A stretch of DNA of 64,000 nucleotides. Source: Martelella endophytica (GTDB taxonomy: Bacteria; Pseudomonadota; Alphaproteobacteria; Rhizobiales; Rhizobiaceae). A program made the translations under genes and the position numbers. The DNA is taken from positions 4,495,818 through 4,559,817 of the forward strand of contig NZ_CP010803.1 of NCBI RefSeq assembly GCF_000960975.1. The letters are read 5' to 3'. Positions 46,601-57,069 of the stretch are shown piece after piece (within the stretch, counting starts at the first letter, position 1; every line of letters begins with the position of its first letter). Below the pieces are notes generated by a model, which was not told where the DNA came from, ran no database searches, and saw only the letters and a list, made by a program, of their open reading frames with translations.

Positions 46601-47305
46601 ATGGACGGGTTTATCGATATCTATTGCGAGCGCACGGCCGCCGGCTTCTGGAACGAGCCCATCAATGCGCTGACCAATCTCGCCTTCATCTTCGCCGCCA
46701 TGGTGGCATGGCGTCTTGCGTGGCAGAGGGCACGAAAAAGCCCGCTCGAGCTTACGGTGATCGCGCTGGTCGCCATCATCGGCGTCGGCTCGTTCCTGTT
46801 CCATACGCTTGCGACACCGCTTTCCGCCGCCTTTGACGTCGTGCCGATCTGGCTGTTCTTCTTTGCCTATCTGTTGCTGGTCTTCACGCGCATTTCCGGC
46901 GGCCGGGCGTTTGACGTGATCGGCTACATGGTCGCAACGCTGCTCGGCTTCGTCGCCATCGTCTTCGTCGTCGGCCAGCTTGGCGCCGGCGGCACGCTCA
47001 ACGGTTCGCTGCAATATGCCCCGGCGCTGCTCGCCATGGCTGTCGCGACCGCTATTGCCCTCTGGCGGCATCACCCGGTCTGGCGCTATTTCGCCAGCGC
47101 CACAGCGATCTTCATCATGTCGCTGACCTTCCGCAGCCTCGACCAGGCGGCCTGCGTCGCCACTGCCGGCATTGGCACGCATTTCCTCTGGCACATGCTG
47201 AACGCTACCGTACTCGGCATCCTGCTTGTCGGCGCCGTCCGGGAACTACCGCCGGCGGAAGCGGGCTCAGAACTTGAACCAGGCCGTGACCGGAACGTGA
47301 TCTGA
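46601..47305 (+). CDS. Ceramidase-like (alkaline ceramidase/Per1 superfamily) membrane protein
   Basis: A 234-residue protein with about seven hydrophobic helices and the conserved blocks of the alkaline ceramidase family: CERTAAGFWNEPINALTN at the N-terminus, SFLFHTLATPLSAAFDVVP (His/Asp) near 65, and GTHFLWHMLNA near 192 (two His). These supply zinc ligands in the family, a CREST-type hydrolase group. Bacterial members are usually annotated only as ceramidase-domain proteins; the substrate is unknown. Its 3' end overlaps the convergent xth gene by 39 bases. Confidence 0.85.
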   Translation: MDGFIDIYCERTAAGFWNEPINALTNLAFIFAAMVAWRLAWQRARKSPLELTVIALVAIIGVGSFLFHTLATPLSAAFDVVPIWLFFFAYLLLVFTRISGGRAFDVIGYMVATLLGFVAIVFVVGQLGAGGTLNGSLQYAPALLAMAVATAIALWRHHPVWRYFASATAIFIMSLTFRSLDQAACVATAGIGTHFLWHMLNATVLGILLVGAVRELPPAEAGSELEPGRDRNVI

Positions 47306-48070
47306 GGGCTTTTCCCATCCGCGCGCCTCGGAGAGGATCTCGAAGCGATCGAACGCAGAGACGAGATCGGCGGATGTCCAGATATGATCGAGCCGCCGGC
47401 CGCGATTGGCGGCCTGCCAGTCCTTGGCGCGATAACTCCACCAGGTATAGAGCTTCTCATCGGCAGGCGTGACATGGCGCATCAGGTCGACCCAGCCGCC
47501 CTTGGCGATGAGGTCCATCATTCCATCGGTTTCCACCGGCGTGTGGGAGACGATCTTGAGTAGCTGTTTGTGCGACCAGACGTCGTTCTCCATCGGTGCG
47601 ATGTTGAGATCGCCGACGAGAATGGAGCCGACGCCATCGCCGGCATCGGCCTTCAGCACCTTCATCTCTTCCAGGAAGTCGAGCTTGTGGCGGAATTTCG
47701 GATTGATCTCCGGATCCGGCTCGTCGCCGCCGGCAGGCACATAGAAATTGTGGAGCCGGATACGCCGCCCGCCGGCATCGAACACGGCGGCGATGTGGCG
47801 GGTATCGCCCATCGCGCAGTAATCCGTCGAAAACCCTTCGCCGAGCGGCAGGCGGGAGACGATGGCGACACCGTGATAGCCCTTCTGCCCGTGAACCGCG
47901 ATATGCTCGTAACCCAGTTCCCTCAGCGGCTTGTAGGGAAACTGATCGTTCAGGCACTTGATCTCCTGAAGGCAGAGGATGTCGGGCGCATGTTCCTTCA
48001 GAAACCGCTCGACGATCGGCAGCCGCAGGCGCACCGAATTTATGTTCCAGGTGGTGATTTTGAGCTGCAC
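47267..48070 (-). CDS. xth: Exodeoxyribonuclease III (AP endonuclease)
   Basis: Base-excision repair nuclease that incises abasic sites and trims 3' ends. The 267-residue protein has the ExoIII signatures TWNINSVRLRL, DILCLQEIKC (metal Glu), NFYVPAGGDEPD, GDLNIAPMENDVW, and RRLDHIWTS ... SDHVPVTAWF (catalytic Asp-His). It lies downstream of the LolA-like gene on the same strand, 66 bases away, and overlaps the convergent ceramidase-like gene by 39 bases. Confidence 0.95.
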   Translation of the reverse strand: MQLKITTWNINSVRLRLPIVERFLKEHAPDILCLQEIKCLNDQFPYKPLRELGYEHIAVHGQKGYHGVAIVSRLPLGEGFSTDYCAMGDTRHIAAVFDAGGRRIRLHNFYVPAGGDEPDPEINPKFRHKLDFLEEMKVLKADAGDGVGSILVGDLNIAPMENDVWSHKQLLKIVSHTPVETDGMMDLIAKGGWVDLMRHVTPADEKLYTWWSYRAKDWQAANRGRRLDHIWTSADLVSAFDRFEILSEARGWEKPSDHVPVTAWFKF

Positions 48071-48136
48071 GTGCGCCGTCCTTGCTGATGGGATTTCAGC
48101 AATAGGCGATTCGCTTCTGCACAGAAAGACCGGGCG

Positions 48137-48853
48137 TCAGTCGTCTGAACCGGGGCCCTTCATGATCTGGTCGTAAGGAATGCGGAAGACGGAGCGGCCG
48201 AACTTCACGCCGGTCTGGACATTCGACAGGATGACCGTCGTGTCCTTGCCCTGCGCATCCGTGATCGTCCACTGACGCAGCTCGAAGCTCTTGGTGTCGA
48301 ACATCAGCGTGATCACCTGATCGCCGAAAATCGTGCTGTCGCCCAGCACGATAACGGTCAGATCACCCTGCTGGCGGACGCCCCGCACCATGCGGTGCTG
48401 CAGGTCGATCTGGTCTGCCAGAAGCAGCGACAGCGGCGTGCGCGACAAGGGATAGAAGTCCCAGGTGGAAAGCTCGCCATTGCCGACGGCGACGTTGCGG
48501 CCATCCGCAATGACCTTCAGGGTCGACGGCGGATCGTAATCGAAACGCAGCTTGCCCGGCCGCTCCAGATAGAACTTGCCGCCGGCCTGATCGCCGCGCG
48601 GGCCAAACTGCATGAACTCCCCGGTCATCGACTTCACCGAGGAGAAGTGATTGGCGATCTTCTGGGCCACATCGGCAGGCGCCTCGGCAACGGCCGCCAC
48701 CTGCTGCGAGCCGCCGCTGCGCTGTGTCGGCAGGGGAACGTTTCCCTGGGAGGGTAGATCCTGCGCGAGCGCCGGGACGGCAAGACCGGCGACAAGACCG
48801 GCGCCGGCCACCAGAAACAGCCTGCGGGAAAGATTGGAGTTACGCTCACTCAT
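48137..48853 (-). CDS. lolA: LolA-like outer-membrane lipoprotein carrier with a Tat-type signal
   Basis: A 238-residue periplasmic carrier with the LolA fold: SSVKSMTGEFMQFGPRGDQAGGKFYLERPGK-type stretch near residues 75-105, FDYDPPSTLKVIADG, and LMFDTKSFELRQWTITDAQG. In proteobacteria it ferries lipoproteins from LolCDE to LolB. The N-terminus reads SRRLFLVAGAGLVAGLAVPALA, a twin-arginine-like signal (Arg10-Arg11), which is unusual for LolA. AGGA lies seven bases before the ATG at 48853. It follows ftsK by 76 bases, a common pairing. Confidence 0.88.
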   Translation of the reverse strand: MSERNSNLSRRLFLVAGAGLVAGLAVPALAQDLPSQGNVPLPTQRSGGSQQVAAVAEAPADVAQKIANHFSSVKSMTGEFMQFGPRGDQAGGKFYLERPGKLRFDYDPPSTLKVIADGRNVAVGNGELSTWDFYPLSRTPLSLLLADQIDLQHRMVRGVRQQGDLTVIVLGDSTIFGDQVITLMFDTKSFELRQWTITDAQGKDTTVILSNVQTGVKFGRSVFRIPYDQIMKGPGSDD

Positions 48854-48929
48854 TTGGTTATCCTGAATGCCTGTTGCCATGCGCGCTTTTACCGCTGGCG
48901 AAATTTGTTCCTGCCGGCAAAATGGGGCG

Positions 48930-51563
48930 TCAGTTCGGCCCTTCAATGATGTCCCGCTCCGTCGGCACCAGAATTTCGCGTTTTCCGGCATGATTGGCGG
49001 GGCCGATGACGCCCTCCTGCTCCATCCGCTCGATCAGCGTGGCGGCGCGGTTATAGCCGATGCCGAGGCGACGCTGGATGTAGGACGTCGAGGCCTTGCC
49101 GTCCTTCAGCACGATGGCCACGGCCTGGTCGTAGGGATCGTCGGAGCGCGCCATGCCGGAGGTGTCGCCGTCATAGCTGCTGCCATCGTCGTCATCGTCG
49201 TCGGCGGTGATCGCGTCGAGGTAGTCGGGCGTGCCCTGCGTCTTCAGATAGGCGACGATCTCCTCGACTTCCGGATCCGACACGAACGGCCCGTGGACGC
49301 GCTGGATGCGGCCGCCGCCGGCCATATGCAGCATGTCGCCCTGGCCCAGAAGCTGTTCGGCCCCCTGCTCGCCGAGAATCGTGCGGCTGTCGATCTTCGA
49401 TGTGACCTGGAAGGAAATGCGCGTCGGAAAGTTAGCCTTGATCGTACCGGTGATAACGTCGACGGACGGACGCTGCGTTGCCATGATCACGTGGATGCCG
49501 GCGGCACGCGCCATCTGCGCCAGGCGCTGCACGGCGCCTTCGATATCCTTGCCCGCGACCATCATCAGGTCGGCCATCTCGTCGATGATGACAACGATAT
49601 AGGGCATCGGCTCGAGGTTGAACTCTTCCGTCTCGTAAAGGGCCTCGCCGGTCTCGCGGTCGAAACCGGTCTGCACGGTGCGCGACAGCGTCTCGCCCTT
49701 TTCCTTCGCCTGCGCGACCCGGCTGTTGAAGCCGTCGATGTTGCGCACGCCAAGCTTTGCCATGTTCTTGTAGCGCTCTTCCATCTCGCGCACCGTCCAT
49801 TTGAGCGCGACGACGGCCTTCTTCGGATCGGTGACGACCGGCGACAGCAAGTGCGGAATGCCGTCATAGACGGAAAGTTCGAGCATCTTCGGGTCGATCA
49901 TGATCAGCCGGCACTGCTCCGGCGTCAGCCGGTAAAGCAGCGACAGGATCATCGTGTTGACGGCAACGGACTTGCCCGAGCCGGTGGTGCCGGCGATCAG
50001 CAGATGCGGCATCTTGGCAAGGTCGACGGTGACCGATTCGCCACCGATCGTCTTGCCGAGCGCCATGGCGAGCTTTGCCTTGGAATTCTCGAAATCCTGG
50101 CTGGCGACGATCTCGCGCAGAAAGACGGTCTCCCGGTTCGGGTTCGGCAGTTCGATGCCGATGGCGTTGCGGCCGGGAATGACGGCAACGCGTGCCGAGA
50201 TCGCGGCCATCGAACGGGCGATGTCGTCGGCAAGGCCGATGACGCGCGACGACTTGATGCCGGGCGCGGGTTCGAGTTCGTAGAGCGTCACGACCGGGCC
50301 GGGGCGGACGTGAATGATCTCGCCCTTGACGCCGAAATCCTCCAGCACCTTTTCCAGCGTGCGCGCATTGTCTTCGAGCACTTCCTTCGACAACGACTTG
50401 TCGCGGGCAAGCCCCTTCGGTTCGGCGAGGAGAGAAAGCGACGGCAGCTCGAAGCCGCCCTGGCGCAGGAATGAGGTCTGGGCCTCGCGTGCCACGCGGG
50501 CGCCCGGACGCGGCGGCGGCGCCGGCGGTGCAACGACAGATCCGCGCTGGTCCTGCGGGCGACGGTCGAAATCGGCGCTCAGAACACCGGCCGGCAGGTC
50601 GTCGTCGAATTCGTCTTCATCAAGGTCGAACGGGGCGGTCGGCGTGTATCCGGCCTCACGGCGGATATCGGGATCGACAAGGCTCGGCTCGCCGCGCTGT
50701 GCACCGAAGCCGGTGTCATCGAGCCGGTCGAACTGCTCCTCGTTAAAATCGTAGGGCTCCTCGAAACCGCCGTCTTCATCATCCGCAGCGCGGCGACCGA
50801 AGACCTTCTGGAACCGGGCGTGGGTGATATACCACATGTGGGCGCAGTGACCGATCAGCGGCGCCAGGCTGAAGAAGCCGTCGCGCTCCTCGGAGAGATC
50901 GGAGACCGAAGGCGCACCAAGGTCGCGTGCGGATACGGCGCCACGCTCCTTCTGCGGCTTTTCGGCGACCGGCTTCGGCTGGCGAACGATCAGCCCGGCC
51001 GCATAGAGCTGCAAAAACAGCGCCGGTACCGCGAAGATCCCGCCGACGATCAGTGCCGGCAGGCCCGAGGGATAATGGCCGATGAAGAGCGCGGGAAAGC
51101 GCAGGATCAGGTCTCCCGAGACCCCGCCGAGACCATTCGGCAGCGGCCAGGTCGGCGGCGGCGGGAAGCAGCCGAGGACTGCAGCGGTGACGATCGCGCC
51201 GCCGATCCAGGCGAAGAAACGCGATGGCTTGCGGTGGATGCGCCGTCCCGCCATCAGCGCCAGCGACCAGGCCAGTACCGGCAGGAGCGCGAACACGCTG
51301 GCAAGGCCGAGTGCCTGCATCACGACATCTGCGAAATCGGCGCCGGGATAGCCCAGAATATTCGTCGGCAGCCGGCCGGTGGCATGCGAGCCGCTCGGGT
51401 CGTCGACATTCCATGTGGCCATGGCGGCGATGGCAAAGCAGAGGCCGACGAACAGGGCAAAGCCGAAAAGGGCTGCGACCTGGCGCAGGATGAAGCCGAG
51501 CAGGGAAAACCCGCCGCCGTGCTTTTGTCCGATTCGCTCTGCCTCAGCCATTGCTCTGCTCAT
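48930..51563 (-). CDS. ftsK: DNA translocase FtsK
   Basis: Septal ATPase that pumps chromosomal DNA and activates dimer resolution during division. The 877-residue protein has four N-terminal membrane helices (about residues 20-200), a charged linker (about 200-400), the motor domain with Walker A GTTGSGKS near 525, Walker [13 protein letters not shown], and the C-terminal gamma winged helix (about 815-870; [21 protein letters not shown]) that reads KOPS. The linker is short compared with E. coli but usual for alphaproteobacteria. The start at 51563 opens [13 protein letters not shown]; an ATG four codons later is an alternative. Confidence 0.97.
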   Translation of the reverse strand: MSRAMAEAERIGQKHGGGFSLLGFILRQVAALFGFALFVGLCFAIAAMATWNVDDPSGSHATGRLPTNILGYPGADFADVVMQALGLASVFALLPVLAWSLALMAGRRIHRKPSRFFAWIGGAIVTAAVLGCFPPPPTWPLPNGLGGVSGDLILRFPALFIGHYPSGLPALIVGGIFAVPALFLQLYAAGLIVRQPKPVAEKPQKERGAVSARDLGAPSVSDLSEERDGFFSLAPLIGHCAHMWYITHARFQKVFGRRAADDEDGGFEEPYDFNEEQFDRLDDTGFGAQRGEPSLVDPDIRREAGYTPTAPFDLDEDEFDDDLPAGVLSADFDRRPQDQRGSVVAPPAPPPRPGARVAREAQTSFLRQGGFELPSLSLLAEPKGLARDKSLSKEVLEDNARTLEKVLEDFGVKGEIIHVRPGPVVTLYELEPAPGIKSSRVIGLADDIARSMAAISARVAVIPGRNAIGIELPNPNRETVFLREIVASQDFENSKAKLAMALGKTIGGESVTVDLAKMPHLLIAGTTGSGKSVAVNTMILSLLYRLTPEQCRLIMIDPKMLELSVYDGIPHLLSPVVTDPKKAVVALKWTVREMEERYKNMAKLGVRNIDGFNSRVAQAKEKGETLSRTVQTGFDRETGEALYETEEFNLEPMPYIVVIIDEMADLMMVAGKDIEGAVQRLAQMARAAGIHVIMATQRPSVDVITGTIKANFPTRISFQVTSKIDSRTILGEQGAEQLLGQGDMLHMAGGGRIQRVHGPFVSDPEVEEIVAYLKTQGTPDYLDAITADDDDDDGSSYDGDTSGMARSDDPYDQAVAIVLKDGKASTSYIQRRLGIGYNRAATLIERMEQEGVIGPANHAGKREILVPTERDIIEGPN

Positions 51564-51732
51564 GCCCCGATCCGCTCTTTTGCGCCGGTCGCCCGTCGGC
51601 TGCCGGCTTTCGCTACCTCGTTCCGCCGGCCGGAAACCAAGGCTCCGCAGCCGGAATTCTTCCGCGAGGCTAGCAGCGATGGGTTAAAGCCTCTTTAACC
51701 ATCACCGCGGGGCTCAGCTTTTTGCGAATGAC

Positions 51733-51762
51733 AAAAAAAGCCCGGGTCGAACGACCCGGGCT
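51733..51762 (-). terminator. Rho-independent terminator of glnK-amtB
   Basis: On the minus strand AGCCCGGGTC (51762-51753), loop GTTC, GACCCGGGCT (51748-51739) followed by a run of seven T (51739-51733). It lies about 45 bases after the amtB stop. Confidence 0.9.
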
Positions 51763-51804
51763 CTTCCGGCCCGCCAGGACGGCGGACCGATATCGATGAA
51801 GGAA

Positions 51805-53133
51805 TTACATGAATTCCGGATAGGCTTCGACGCCGATTTCCGCCTTGTCGAGACCTTCGGTCTCTTCTTCCGGCGAGACGCGGATGCCCATGATGGCCTT
51901 GAGGATGAACCAGATGACCAGGGAGACCACGAAGGTGAAGACGCCGATGGCGACGATACCGATGATCTGGGTGCCGAAGCTCGTGCCGTCATTGGTGAGC
52001 GGAACGATGAACGTGCCCCAGATACCGGCGCAAAGGTGAACCGGGATCGCACCGACAACGTCGTCGATCTTCAGCTTGTCGAGCAGCGGAACAACGGCAA
52101 CGACGATGACGCCGCCGATGGCGCCGATGAACAGCGCGGCCGGAACGGACGGCGTCAGCGGCTCGGCCGTGATCGAGACCAGGCCGGCGAGAGCGCCGTT
52201 GAGGACCATGGTGACGTCGACCTTCTTGTAGATGATCTGCAGAAGGATCATGACGATGACGGCGCCGGCGCAGGCTGCGAGGTTGGTGTTGACGAAGATC
52301 TTCGAAACATCACCCGCATCGGCGATGGAGCCGAGGGCGAGCTGCGAACCGCCGTTGAAGCCGAACCAGCCGAGCCACAGGATGAAGGTACCGAGAACGG
52401 CGAGCGGGATGTTGGAACCCGGCATCGGATGAACCGAACCGTCGGTGCCATACTTGCCGAGGCGCGGACCGAGAACCAGAGCACCGGCGAGAGCGGCCCA
52501 GCCACCGACGGAGTGAACCAGCGTCGAACCGGCGAAGTCGGAGAAGCCCATTTCGGACAACCAGCCGCCGCCCCACTGCCAGGAACCGGTGATCGGGTAG
52601 AGGATACCAGTCAGGATGACGGTGAAGACCAGGAACGGCCACAGCTTGATGCGCTCGGCAACGGTACCGGAAACGATCGAAGCGGTCGTGGCGCAGAACA
52701 CCATCTGGAAGAACCAGTCGGAAGCGACCGAATAACCGGCAGAGCCGTCATCCATGCCCGGGCCCGGGAAGACGTAGGGGCCGAACGAACCGATGAAGCC
52801 GCCGTCGACGCCGGTGTACATCAGGTTATAGCCGGTGAACCAGAACATCAGGCCGCCGATGGCATAGATGGCGACGTTCTTGAGGCCCTGCATCGAGGCG
52901 TTCTTCTTGCGCACCAGGCCCATTTCGAGCATGGCGAAGCCCGCGGCCATCCACATGACCAGGAAGCCCATCACGAGGAAGAGCAGGGTGTTGAAGACTT
53001 CGGCGGTCGCCGGCGATACACCCGTGGCCGTGGAAAGGTCGATCACGGTCTCATCCTGCGCAAGCGCGGGAAGGGCAAAGGCAACCGCACCAAGTGCAGC
53101 AGCGCCCGCAATGAGTTTGAGTTTGGAAGACAT
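51805..53133 (-). CDS. amtB: Ammonium transporter AmtB
   Basis: Trimeric inner-membrane channel for ammonium uptake, blocked by GlnK. The 442-residue protein has a signal-like N-terminus (residues 1-25 ending in ALAQ), eleven expected membrane helices, and the Amt hallmarks FDFAGSTLVHSVGG-type (seen as FSDFAGSTLVHSVGGWAAL near residue 190) and GGVIVVAVVPLLDKLKIDD. The ATG at 53133 follows AGGGGGTAAT; the frame is open upstream into glnK but without sense. It lies 22 bases after glnK and ends at a strong terminator. Confidence 0.97.
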   Translation of the reverse strand: MSSKLKLIAGAAALGAVAFALPALAQDETVIDLSTATGVSPATAEVFNTLLFLVMGFLVMWMAAGFAMLEMGLVRKKNASMQGLKNVAIYAIGGLMFWFTGYNLMYTGVDGGFIGSFGPYVFPGPGMDDGSAGYSVASDWFFQMVFCATTASIVSGTVAERIKLWPFLVFTVILTGILYPITGSWQWGGGWLSEMGFSDFAGSTLVHSVGGWAALAGALVLGPRLGKYGTDGSVHPMPGSNIPLAVLGTFILWLGWFGFNGGSQLALGSIADAGDVSKIFVNTNLAACAGAVIVMILLQIIYKKVDVTMVLNGALAGLVSITAEPLTPSVPAALFIGAIGGVIVVAVVPLLDKLKIDDVVGAIPVHLCAGIWGTFIVPLTNDGTSFGTQIIGIVAIGVFTFVVSLVIWFILKAIMGIRVSPEEETEGLDKAEIGVEAYPEFM

Positions 53134-53155
53134 AGACTGATTACCCCCTGCTGTC

Positions 53156-53849
<694 letters not shown>

Positions 53850-54752
53850 TCAGCCGCCGCCCTGCTCGTAAAACCGCGGTGCGTTTTCGCGTATGCGGAT
53901 GAGCCCTTCCTGGGCCACGGAAGCCACCAGCCTGCCGGCCCGATCGAAGATCTGCCCCTGCCCCAGCCCGCGCGCGTTGCCGGCAAAGGGGCTGTGGTGC
54001 ACGTAGAGCAGCCAGTCGGAGACATCGAAGGTGCGATGGAACCAGACGGCATGATCGAGGCTGGCGCCCTGCACCCGGTCGGAGAAGACCGAACTGCCGT
54101 GAAAATAAAGCGTCGAATCGAGCAGCGTCATGTCGGACATGTAGGCGAGGAAGGCGGCCTGGTAGTCGCGCCCCTTCGGTGGTTCGCCCGTCGCCCTGAT
54201 CCAGATGCACTGCCCGCGCGAGCCCTTCTTGCGCCAGAGAAAATCCTCGAGGTCGACCGGCCTCAGCTCGATCGGCCGCTCGCGCTTCCAGTAGTTGCGG
54301 ATCGGCGCCGGCGCATGTTCGCTGTCGTTCATCAGGTCACTGGCCGAAAGCGCCTCCGGTGGCGGCACGTCGGGCATCTCGTCCTGGTGCTCGAAGCCCT
54401 CCTCCTCGACCTGGAACGAGGCGGCCATCATGAAGATCGGCTTGCCGTGCTGGATGGCACGCACGCTGCGGGTGGAAAAGCTGCGCCCGTCACGCATGCG
54501 GTCCACCTGGAAGATGATCGGCAGGCTGGTATCACCGGGACGCATGAAATAGCCATGCAGCGAATGAACGAACTGCCCCTCCCCCACGGAGCGCTGGGCG
54601 GCCACCAGGGACTGCGCGACGACCTGACCACCGAATACACGCTGCCAGGTCGTTACCGGGCTGCCGCCGCGATAGAGATCCTCCTCGAGCCGTTCGAGAT
54701 CGAGCAGTCCGGCAAGCGCGGCGCCGCTTCCTCCTTCATTGGCCTGTGACAT
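53850..54752 (-). CDS. tesB: Acyl-CoA thioesterase II
   Basis: Hydrolyses acyl-CoA to free acid and CoA. The 300-residue double-hotdog protein has FGGQVVAQSLVAAQRSV and HSLHGYFMRPGDTSLPIIFQVDRMRDGRSF-type segments (N-terminal hotdog, residues 30-105) and LDHAVWFHRTFDVSDWLLYVHHSPFAGNARGLG-type segments in the C-terminal hotdog (near 225-260), with the catalytic Asp/Thr/Gln area in SLDHAVW. Length is typical (about 290). The ATG at 54752 has AGGGAACG upstream. It is divergent from the monooxygenase gene. Confidence 0.94.
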   Translation of the reverse strand: MSQANEGGSGAALAGLLDLERLEEDLYRGGSPVTTWQRVFGGQVVAQSLVAAQRSVGEGQFVHSLHGYFMRPGDTSLPIIFQVDRMRDGRSFSTRSVRAIQHGKPIFMMAASFQVEEEGFEHQDEMPDVPPPEALSASDLMNDSEHAPAPIRNYWKRERPIELRPVDLEDFLWRKKGSRGQCIWIRATGEPPKGRDYQAAFLAYMSDMTLLDSTLYFHGSSVFSDRVQGASLDHAVWFHRTFDVSDWLLYVHHSPFAGNARGLGQGQIFDRAGRLVASVAQEGLIRIRENAPRFYEQGGG

Positions 54753-54941
54753 TGCGTTGCGTTCCCTATATATCATTCGGATGAACCGTGCGCCCGCAAT
54801 GGTGCCTCGGTAACCCGTCATTTTGTGTTTCAGGCTATCCGGACGGTTTCGTTTTCCCGCCCCGATGCGCTAGATATCGCAACGCCATATAGCAGCTTCC
54901 ACCCGAAGGGGCGAGAAGCGTCAGCAACAAGGGAGCGCGCA

Positions 54942-56156
54942 ATGAAGGACATCATCATCGTCGGCGGTGGCTATGTCGGCCTTTCGGTCGCCGTCGCCGT
55001 GAAAAAGGCAGCGCCCCATCTCGACATCACGCTGATGGAAGCCGCTCCGGAACATGTCTGGGAAAAGGACGAGCGCGCCTCGGCCATCATTGCCGCCGCG
55101 ATCAACATGCTGAAGACGCTGGAACTCTGGGACGAGATCCGCGAGCACGCCCAGCCGATCAACGACATGATCGTCACCGATTCGAAATCGGGCGAGCCGG
55201 TGAAGCCGGTGTTCCTCACCTTCGCCGATCGCTCCGAGACCAGCGGTCCCTTTGCCTACATGATCCCGAACGTCGCAATGGTCCGCGCGCTGCGCCGCGC
55301 TGCCGAGGCACTCGGAATCACCATCCGCCACAACGCCGCCGTCACCGCGCTTTCGAACGATGGCGCCCAGGCGACGATCACCCTTGCCGGCGGCGAAACG
55401 GTGTCGACGCGTCTTGTGGTGGCCTGCGACGGCGTGCGCTCGCGGCTTCGTGACATGGCCGGCATCCGGACCGTCAAGTTCGACTACGGCCAGTCGGGCA
55501 TCGTCACCACCGTCGCCCATGAGCGCCCGCACAACGGCAGGGCAGAGGAACATTTCCTGCCGGCCGGCCCGTTCGCCATCCTGCCGCTTACCGGCAACCG
55601 CTCCTCGCTGGTCTGGACCGAGCGCACCGACGACGCCAAACGGCTGGTCGAGAGCGACGACATGATCTTCGAATTCGAGCTGGAACGCCGTTTCGGCCAT
55701 CATCTCGGCAAGCTGACGCTTGCGGGCGGCCGCCGCGCCTTTCCGCTCGGACTGACACTGGCGCGCGCCTTCATCGCGCCGCGACTGGCGCTTGCGGGCG
55801 ATGCTGCGCACGGCATCCATCCGATTTCCGGCCAGGGCCTCAATCTCGGCTTCAAGGATGTTGCAGCCCTTGCCGAGACCATTGTCGACGCCGATCGCAT
55901 GGGCCTCGATATCGGCGCGATCGACACGCTCGAACGCTACCAGCGCTGGCGCCGGTTCGACACCGTGCGCATGGGCGCCACGACGGATGTCCTGAACCGG
56001 CTGTTTTCCAACGACATCGGCCCGCTCAGGCTCGCCCGCGACGTCGGCCTCGGCATCGTCGACCGGATGCCCGGCCTGAAGCGCTATTTCATCGAGGAGG
56101 CTGCCGGCAGGACCATGCATGACAAGCCGAAGCTGCTGGCCGGAGAAACGCTCTGA
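54942..56156 (+). CDS. UbiH/UbiF-family FAD monooxygenase (ubiquinone biosynthesis hydroxylase)
   Basis: A 404-residue flavoprotein hydroxylase: FAD-binding IIIVGGGYVGLSVAVAV at the N-terminus, VACDGVRSRLRDMAG near 165 (DG motif), and LALAGDAAHGIHPISGQGLNLGFKD near 283 (GD motif). The last block is characteristic of UbiH/UbiF/UbiL enzymes that hydroxylate the ubiquinone ring. AAGGGAGCGCGCA precedes the ATG. Which ring position it modifies (UbiL-type C1/C5 in alphaproteobacteria) cannot be said. Confidence 0.9.
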   Translation: MKDIIIVGGGYVGLSVAVAVKKAAPHLDITLMEAAPEHVWEKDERASAIIAAAINMLKTLELWDEIREHAQPINDMIVTDSKSGEPVKPVFLTFADRSETSGPFAYMIPNVAMVRALRRAAEALGITIRHNAAVTALSNDGAQATITLAGGETVSTRLVVACDGVRSRLRDMAGIRTVKFDYGQSGIVTTVAHERPHNGRAEEHFLPAGPFAILPLTGNRSSLVWTERTDDAKRLVESDDMIFEFELERRFGHHLGKLTLAGGRRAFPLGLTLARAFIAPRLALAGDAAHGIHPISGQGLNLGFKDVAALAETIVDADRMGLDIGAIDTLERYQRWRRFDTVRMGATTDVLNRLFSNDIGPLRLARDVGLGIVDRMPGLKRYFIEEAAGRTMHDKPKLLAGETL

Positions 56157-56186
56157 GTCATGCCGGCGGCGCGGCGGAGAGAGGAA

Positions 56187-56378
56187 TCAGTCTTCCTCGA
56201 TATGCCGCGCCTCGGACACCAGCATGATCGGCACGCCATCGCGGATCGGATAGGCAAGCCTTGCCTTTTCCGAGACGAGTTCCTGGCGGTCGGCATCGAA
56301 AACGAGCCGCCCCTTGGTGAGCGGGCAGATCAGCAGTTCCAGCATCTTCGGGTCGATACCGACATCCTTGGCGATCAT
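56187..56378 (-). CDS. Trm112/YcaR-like small protein
   Basis: A 63-residue protein matching the Trm112 (UPF0434) family: [30 protein letters not shown] and SEARHIEED. The eukaryotic/archaeal relative activates methyltransferases; YcaR's role in bacteria is unclear. Only one Cys (in ICP) remains, so it is unlikely to hold the zinc seen in some members. It is downstream of the Lon-N gene by 11 bases and converges on the monooxygenase gene. Confidence 0.88.
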   Translation of the reverse strand: MIAKDVGIDPKMLELLICPLTKGRLVFDADRQELVSEKARLAYPIRDGVPIMLVSEARHIEED

Positions 56379-56389
56379 CGGCGGATTTC

Positions 56390-57055
56390 CTATTGCAGCC
56401 GGTCGCCGGGATCACCGGCAAGGGCGAATTCGATGATGGCCACGAACAGCTCGGCCCGAGTCTTGAGATCCGGCGCCTCGAGCAGGGCCTGCTTCTCCGC
56501 CGGACCAAACGGCGCCATCATTGACAATGAATTGACCAGCATGAGATTGCTGGCCTGCTCGATATGCTCCCACTCGGTCTCCAGCCCCTCAGAATCGAGA
56601 TAGGCGCGGAACGCAGCCAGAAGCCCGGCGCGATCGACGGTGTCATCCTGCTGCTCGGCATTGAGATCGGTCAGAAAGGGCGCAATCTCGAAGCTGCGGA
56701 AGGGCTTGGTGGTACGGACCTCCTCGATAAGCCGCATCCGGCAGATGCCGGTGAGCGCCACTAGATAGCGCCCGTCGCCGGTTTCGGCGAAGGAGGTGAT
56801 GCGACCAAGGCAGCCAATGCCGGAAAGCGGCGTCAGCGCATTGACATCAAGCGTCGGATCGTGGTGCGCCGGCTGAACCATGGCGACGAGGCGATTGCCG
56901 GAAAGCGCCTGATCGATCATCGCCAGATAGCGCGGTTCGAATATGTTGAGCGGCAGCTGGCCGAGCGGCAGCAGCAATCCGCCGGTCAGCGGAAACACGG
57001 GGACGGTCTCCGGCAGATCCTTTCGGCTGAGATAGCGCTGGTTTCCGACCTGCAT
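56390..57055 (-). CDS. Lon N-terminal (substrate-binding) domain protein
   Basis: A 221-residue stand-alone LON_substr_bdg protein with no ATPase or protease part: [38 protein letters not shown] start (about 15-50), [23 protein letters not shown] and a C-terminal helical region. It is thought to bind proteins or nucleic acid in an unknown role. I start it at the ATG at 57055 (GGAG five bases upstream); an earlier ATG at 57073 overlaps the stop of the thioredoxin gene by ATGA. Confidence 0.9.
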   Translation of the reverse strand: MQVGNQRYLSRKDLPETVPVFPLTGGLLLPLGQLPLNIFEPRYLAMIDQALSGNRLVAMVQPAHHDPTLDVNALTPLSGIGCLGRITSFAETGDGRYLVALTGICRMRLIEEVRTTKPFRSFEIAPFLTDLNAEQQDDTVDRAGLLAAFRAYLDSEGLETEWEHIEQASNLMLVNSLSMMAPFGPAEKQALLEAPDLKTRAELFVAIIEFALAGDPGDRLQ

Positions 57056-57069
57056 GTCCGCTCCAGACC

